Source of the DNA: Onchocerca volvulus
Lineage: Eukaryota; Nematoda; Chromadorea; Rhabditida; Onchocercidae
Assembly: GCA_000499405.2 (NCBI GenBank)
Contig: HG738137.1
Coordinates: forward strand, 14,377,661 to 14,441,660
Direction: 5' to 3'
DNA: 64,000 bases
Positions 59,301-64,000 of this stretch are shown piece by piece; positions within the stretch are counted from its first letter, which is position 1; every line of letters starts with the position of its first letter. A program made the translations under genes and the position numbers. The notes beneath the pieces are model-generated. The model was not told the DNA's origin. It searched no databases and was given only the letters and a program-made list of their open reading frames with translations.

Positions 59301-61810
59301 TAATTACACAATTTAATTTTTATGATCTATGTTCCTTTATTATTTCATTTTTCTCCCCCAAATTAACATTTTAATCTTCCTTCATTTTTGATTTTTTTAG
59401 ATTACAGTCAATTCATTGCATCCTTTTGGGCGGCATTAATTGCTGTGGCAATATTAATTGCATATTTTTATTTTGCAATAACTGGAATTCAAGCATTGGA
59501 TACAAACGTTGATGGTAAAATGCTTTTACCACCGGATTCACAAAGTCTTGAAGGAGTTCGAATAATGGATGAAATTGTAAGTTAGAATTAATTTTAACAA
59601 TTCAAATATTTTAAACTCGAAAATTCTCTTCTCAATTTTATTTTCTTCGAATCTTTTTAGATTTTAAAAATATATTATGCATTTTTCGTCTTCTTTATTT
59701 TTGGTTTCTTCAATATAACGATAAAATTTGATTTCCATTTCTGTGTTGAAATTTACGATGTTCTATAATACTTAATTATATTTGCATTCATATATGTATT
59801 TTAGATTAATCTCTTGAAATTATCCCAAATTAACCATTCAGAATTTTAAAATCATAAAAGAAAATATTTATTATAGGTTTGGCCAGATTATTTATCTATC
59901 AATTATATTATGCGGAAACCACCCAATTTTTCTAATCCTATTGAATATCGCAATTTCACGGTAATCAAATTATTTTCAGGAATTAAGAAAATGTTGAAAG
60001 TACTGAATTAATCCAAAAAAAAAGAAAGAAATTCAAATTTAACTTTTAATTCTTGTTTTCCTTTCAATAATTAAGTAGGAAAGTACACTTTACGCTACTA
60101 ATATTTATATACAAGTATTAATTTTATTTATGACACATTTCATTAATAATGCGTAATAAGCGAAATTTTGAAAACGAAATTGAGCAGTAATAAAATAAAT
60201 TAAATTGAATGAAAATGAATTGGAATAAAGATGAATTTGAACTCAAATAATTCGAATTGAATTGTGCTTGAATAAATTAAAATGAAATGAATTTCCAGTT
60301 AATGATACAAGAAATGGAAAAATCCGAAAACTCATTAGGTTCAGCTGCAACAATGCATTGGATAAACGATTATTTACGATATCTTGCTAATCCGCATGCT
60401 ACCAATCTTGATGTTATTTTTGGAATTTCTGGTGTAGAAGTTAATGGAACTTTTTATATGGAAAATGGTGCAATATTGATTAATCATAAATTAAAAAAAA
60501 AATTAGATTCCGGAGTTATACTTTAAAAATATTGCAATAAATAAGTTAATATGGATTAATTGCTGATCAGAAATTGATTAAATTGAATAATAAATCGAAC
60601 AATTAGATGAATATATTTTACTTGAAAAAATTTATAAAAGATTTATTACTTCGGAATTTTACTTGACTGTATATTTATTTAATATATTATTTTATCTATT
60701 GAAATTATTTAAAAAAAAAAAAAAAAGCGAGAAGAATTTCTTAGGTTTGGATATGTCACAGTTCGATTTTTTCATCAATACCGAACCATATACAGCATGG
60801 AAAATGGGTACTCATTACATGCGTGATTTACAAAATAGGTTAGAATTTTGAAAATGTTCATTTGAGTAAAACTAACTATAATTAAATAAATAATCCGAAA
60901 TCAAAGATTAAAATGCATTCCAATTTATTAATCGAATGATGGTAATTGTAATCATGTCACGAATGCATTTTGTTAATGATAAATTGTATTTATAATAAAA
61001 AAAATCCTTTTTGTTTGGAATTGAATTTTTTTATTTTTTTTTCTTTTTGTTTTTAACTTATAATAACCATTATCTTTTTTATAATAACCATTATGACTGT
61101 CAGAATATAATAATATTTGAAAATCTTCTCTTTTTTTTTTTTTTGAAGGATTGTGATAACGTCAATGATTATAATAATGGGTTATAATGGTACCTCATCG
61201 TTATCTGATAAAGCAAAATTATTACGTTCATGCCGTGAGATGTGTACACGTTACACGCAATATGATATGATACCATTTGATACAGATGCGGAATTAATTG
61301 ATATTATATTATCTGTACCTTCAACTATTGTCAGGTAAAATTTAAAATATCATTTCTCGTTTCTTAAATTCATACATGTATATTATACCAAATATTTAAT
61401 TTTACTTGTTGATTAATAATATGATATATCTCATTTTTATTTCAAATAATTAGAAATTAATCTCAATTTAATTTATTTAGAATGAAAATGAGGAATATAA
61501 ATCATAAATAGCAGAAATTTGAAATTGAAATTGTTGTTTACAGTAACTGTAATTTTTTTCTCTACCAATGATTCATTTTAAAAAACTTATGCTAAAAAAG
61601 GATTATAATTTTCTATCAATTTTTAGAACATAGCATTCAAGAACGTTTCTGCTAACATTATCAAATTTTAATTGAAATTAAAAAAAATTAATTTTTATTT
61701 CAGCACAATATTAGTGACATTTTGTGCAATCGGTTTAGTATGTTTTATTTTTTCTTTGAATATCAGAGTATCCATTCTTGCTATTCTATCAGCTGGATCA
61801 ATTAGTACAG
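52773..61810 (+). CDS. Patched-related (PTR) protein, 3' part missing from the window
   Basis: Multi-pass membrane protein of the nematode patched-related/RND family, involved in cuticle, molting and trafficking in known members. Seventeen exons join in phase: 52773-52894, 53111-53207, 53660-53860, 54003-54044, 54131-54233, 54963-55065, 55441-55562, 55836-56054, 57003-57081, 57226-57382, 57708-57837, 59401-59576, 59877-59960, 60299-60467, 60745-60838, 61149-61334, 61704-61810. They encode about 730 residues. TM1 is at about 13-40. A large luminal loop follows (GEPWYMALFVIARNGSIL, LCEPFCDFN, FKIVYPLTTVG). The sterol-sensing-type bundle is at about 264-415, with GIGVDDAFLLTNTWL, the conserved Gly/Asp-Asp motif. 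The second half begins at TM7 (FIASFWAALIAVAILIAYFYF), with its loop and TM8 (STILVTFCAIGLVCFIF). About 150-200 C-terminal residues (the last four membrane segments) are not found before 64000. The next exon may lie beyond the window, past a Helitron fragment, or the gene may be truncated. Confidence 0.9.
54003..54044 (+). other. 42-nt micro-exon of the PTR gene
   Basis: Phase 0 at both ends, coding 14 residues (EKGDNKGILIFDPM). The acceptor AATAAAG has a weak polypyrimidine tract. It is retained because flanking exons stay in frame either way and the sequence fits the loop. It could be alternatively spliced. Confidence 0.6.
56265..56340. repeat. (TTA)n microsatellite in a PTR intron
   Basis: About 20 near-perfect ATT/TTA units, interrupted once by GTT, between PTR exons 8 and 9. 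Confidence 0.9.
58600..59200. other. Possible decayed LTR in the 1.6-kb PTR intron 11
   Basis: Less homopolymeric than its surroundings. It has Ser/Asp-codon-like GAGTGAGTTTGAGTGACTG phrasing and AAGTTTTATTGG near 58645, similar in style to the solo LTR at 28.8-29.5 kb. No target duplication or clear ends. Weak. Confidence 0.25.
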
Positions 61811-61844
61811 GTAAGTATTTTCAGGTAAATGTTATTTCTAAGTA

Positions 61845-61918
61845 TATGTATATACATATATACATATATACATACATACATATATATATATATAGTGATT
61901 ATATATATATATATGTAA
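61845..61918. repeat. (ATACAT)n/(TA)n microsatellite
   Basis: Alternating TATACATA units passing into (TA)n, just after the last visible PTR exon. Confidence 0.9.
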
Positions 61919-62029
61919 TAGGATTAAAAGATAAATATTTTTTAAAATTAACAATAAAATTGTAATATTCCGTAATAAAATTGTAATGTATATAAATAAA
62001 AATGTAAATGCTCCCTGTTATCCGAACGG

Positions 62030-63170
62030 AACTTTGCAAGTTCTCCACGGATTGTTTTCAAATTCTAATACAATCTTGAATCGACGTCGGCATCGGGTAT
62101 TTCAACGCATATTATAGTATCGATTTCGTTTGAAGTGATTTTATCATAAAGCCAGATTAGTATATGGGCATGTCGCAATCCTCTCTCCTGCCATTCTACT
62201 AAGCAGCGCACAACCCAAATACTTCATGTTTTACCATGAAATCCAGCAGCGATTTCAGCTTCTGTCTGAAAACCCGTGCTGTGACGTCATGTCTATCTGT
62301 CGCCAATTGCCAAAGAAGTAAGCGATTTTGTATATCCCAAGCTGGATTGCATGTGAATGTAGTGAATAGGTCTAGACGCCCGAATTGGCGAACCTATGCA
62401 ATTACATCTTGAGCGTATTTACGCATATAACGTGGAGTGCCTGCATATTAAGATGGCAAAATCGTTAGTCTTCCAACTTTAGTTATATTATCGTCATTCA
62501 CAACTTCATCTTGCAAATGAATGTATTGTTCAGAGCGAATATCAAATTTTCTGTTTCGATTTCTGCATACAAATCTACGATATTCTGGTGAAACAATTAA
62601 CGGCATTTCAAAATGTGATTATCTTCATTCTCTTGAATCATTAATTGGTATAAATAATAGTTCACTGCGCTGCATTTCCTATCTGTTTCTTCGCCACTGA
62701 TTGGATTTATCATCTTAACGTTGAAGTGATATCCATCTGCACCATTCCAAAAAATGATTGGATATTGCAAAGCATCGTAGCTTCGATGTGTTTCTGCAAT
62801 TTTTGTCAATTGATCATTTCTCTTGTGAAAAACAATATCTCTAGATTGGAATTCATCTCTTACTATAATAATTGTCACTTCGTCTATAGCTGATATTGAA
62901 TCTTCGCATGTGTTCTCTAGCAGGCGCTTTGTCAGCATGAGTAACAATCTTGTATGTATCAGATGACATCATGTCAATTGCTGTTTTGAACAAACGCACT
63001 AAATTGTTATTTTCGTGAAGAAGCTGTTGCAATTGGAGAATGACAGACTTTCCTGTGTCGGTATGAATTCCGTAGCATGCATTTAATTCATCACTGCTAT
63101 CACCAATGAAATACATTTGGCAGCGGAGGTAGGGAGTCGGTTTTGTGATAAATCTGTCCATTCACTTTAA
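62030..63170 (-). pseudogene. Helitron replication-initiator/helicase N-terminal fragment
   Basis: Rolling-circle transposon protein. Read on -, 62853-63161 gives YFIGDSSDELNACYG and LLHENNNLVRLFKTAIDMM. After a frameshift 62597-62947 gives DEFQSRDIVF, ETHRSYDALQYPIIFWNGADGYHFNVKM and MIQENEDNHILKC. Further down 62080-62200 gives a G-R-HAHILIWLYDK stretch with the HUH-type His residues region. These follow the order of the Helitron-like N domain. Frames shift several times and the helicase half is absent, so it is a relic. No 5'-TC or 3'-CTRR end could be placed with confidence. Confidence 0.75.
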
Positions 63171-64000
63171 AAGTTGGCATGAATTGTGTTGTTACGATTT
63201 CTGCGCCGGGCGACGTCATTTGGAAGCACAAGTTGTATTTTCAGATTTTAAATAAAAAAGATTTGATTCGGCGGTATATCCGGCAAGCAAAGTTTTTAAT
63301 GGCTCTAGTAGTTCTTCAAGTTAAGGTAGTTTATTTTTTCCGCGGCGCAACACATTCCTTTCTTTTCTCCATTGAATTTCAAAGTCTTGCAATAAGGACA
63401 TATTCAGTCATAGTGCTGATGAGAACATACGAGCTCAAACTGGTATCATCAACTAGATTGTATCGGAATGCAGGGGATTACAATTGCGTGATTGCTGAAC
63501 ACGAAGTCGTGTTTGACGCTGATCAAGAAATACTAAAGTTGAATTAGCGCAACATAGTTTTAAAGTGACGACAAATATGTTTACTGCCGAGACGCTCCAA
63601 TTCACAGATAAAGACAGATCGACGTAGCAACAGCAACAGTTCGGAATACCAAGGGTTCAAGTTCGACAGTTCAAAGCGACACAACAATAGCAACAATCCG
63701 ATAATTCACTTGAATAGTATTACTTCTCTATCAGCGACAAAGGAAAGAATAACTCAGTGATCAATTTGCCTGGATGTTTTCTAATTGTTTGTTGCGAAGA
63801 ATTACTCTTCATCAAATCAATAAACCTTTCTCAACAGCATTCATCTCTGTTGAGAAAGGTTTTATTTCAATTCACACTTACTGCTAACCTAGTCTAATCA
63901 CAATAGCAAGAATCAGTTTCCAACCCAACCAAACTACAAATCAAATTACAAAGTATCAGTTTTTTTTTTTTTTTTCCCATCACTAGAAATATGCTCTTTC
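63171..64000. other. Right-hand end of the window
   Basis: More GC-balanced than the host intergenic DNA, so probably still transposon-derived. A 122-codon + strand open frame (63179-63547) has no recognisable domain and may be antisense to decayed Helitron sequence. A hairpin lies at 63822-63862. No PTR exon was found. Confidence 0.4.
63819..63866. repeat. Hairpin with AATAAA on both strands
   Basis: Arms AAACCTTTCTCAACAG (63822-63837) and its exact complement (63847-63862), loop 9 bases. AATAAA opens the left arm on + (63819-63824), and the right arm gives AATAAA on -. Confidence 0.75.

Noticed and set aside
63179..63547. 122-codon + strand open frame as a gene
   Set aside because: No domain recognised. 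It lies in decayed transposon DNA next to an opposite-strand Helitron fragment.

Overview
This is an AT-rich (many long poly-T and poly-A tracts), intron-rich nematode window. Its composition, short split exons, cuticle-collagen and patched-related genes and abundant BEL/Pao elements suggest a spirurid or filarial-type genome. That placement is inference from gene content; I could not search a database. Five host genes are supported, all on the + strand. They are a protein kinase N orthologue (pkn-1 type, 25 coding exons, 5434-17764), a 133-residue membrane protein of unknown function (19914-20776), a cuticle collagen (35851-39169), a small seven-transmembrane receptor-like gene (43156-45555) and a patched-related (PTR) protein that lacks its C-terminal third inside the window (52773-61810).

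Between 21.4 and 32.7 kb lies a nest of LTR retrotransposons of the BEL/Pao type, sense on the - strand. A host element (gag, protease, RT, RNase H, integrase; about 22.3-32.7 kb) has been hit by three insertions. These are a 750-bp solo LTR at the RT/RNase H border (5-bp duplication TCTGG), a repeat inside gag, and a 4.5-kb, internally deleted LTR element in the integrase zinc-binding region (duplication GGGAT). That 4.5-kb element itself carries two further solo LTRs (duplications CTTTG and AAGGA). A related solo LTR stands alone on the + strand at 46.8-47.2 kb (duplication GTTGT), and a degenerate one on the - strand at 41.9-42.3 kb. The last two form an inverted pair around the seven-transmembrane gene.

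The most striking observation is in those LTRs. Three copies contain an exact match to the 22-nt nematode SL1 spliced-leader sequence and a fourth has a 3-nt deletion in it. In each copy SL1 directly follows an AATAAA-like polyadenylation signal. This places the leader where the R (terminal repeat) segment of an LTR element should begin. It suggests a retroelement that uses, or has captured, the host trans-splicing leader as its R region.

The right end (about 62.0-63.2 kb, - strand) holds a decayed Helitron Rep/helicase N-terminal coding fragment directly after the last visible PTR exon. The remaining long stretches (1-5.4 kb, 17.8-19.9, 32.7-35.8, 39.2-41.9, 45.6-46.8, 47.2-52.1 kb) are AT-rich noncoding DNA with microsatellites, local duplications and a few hairpins.
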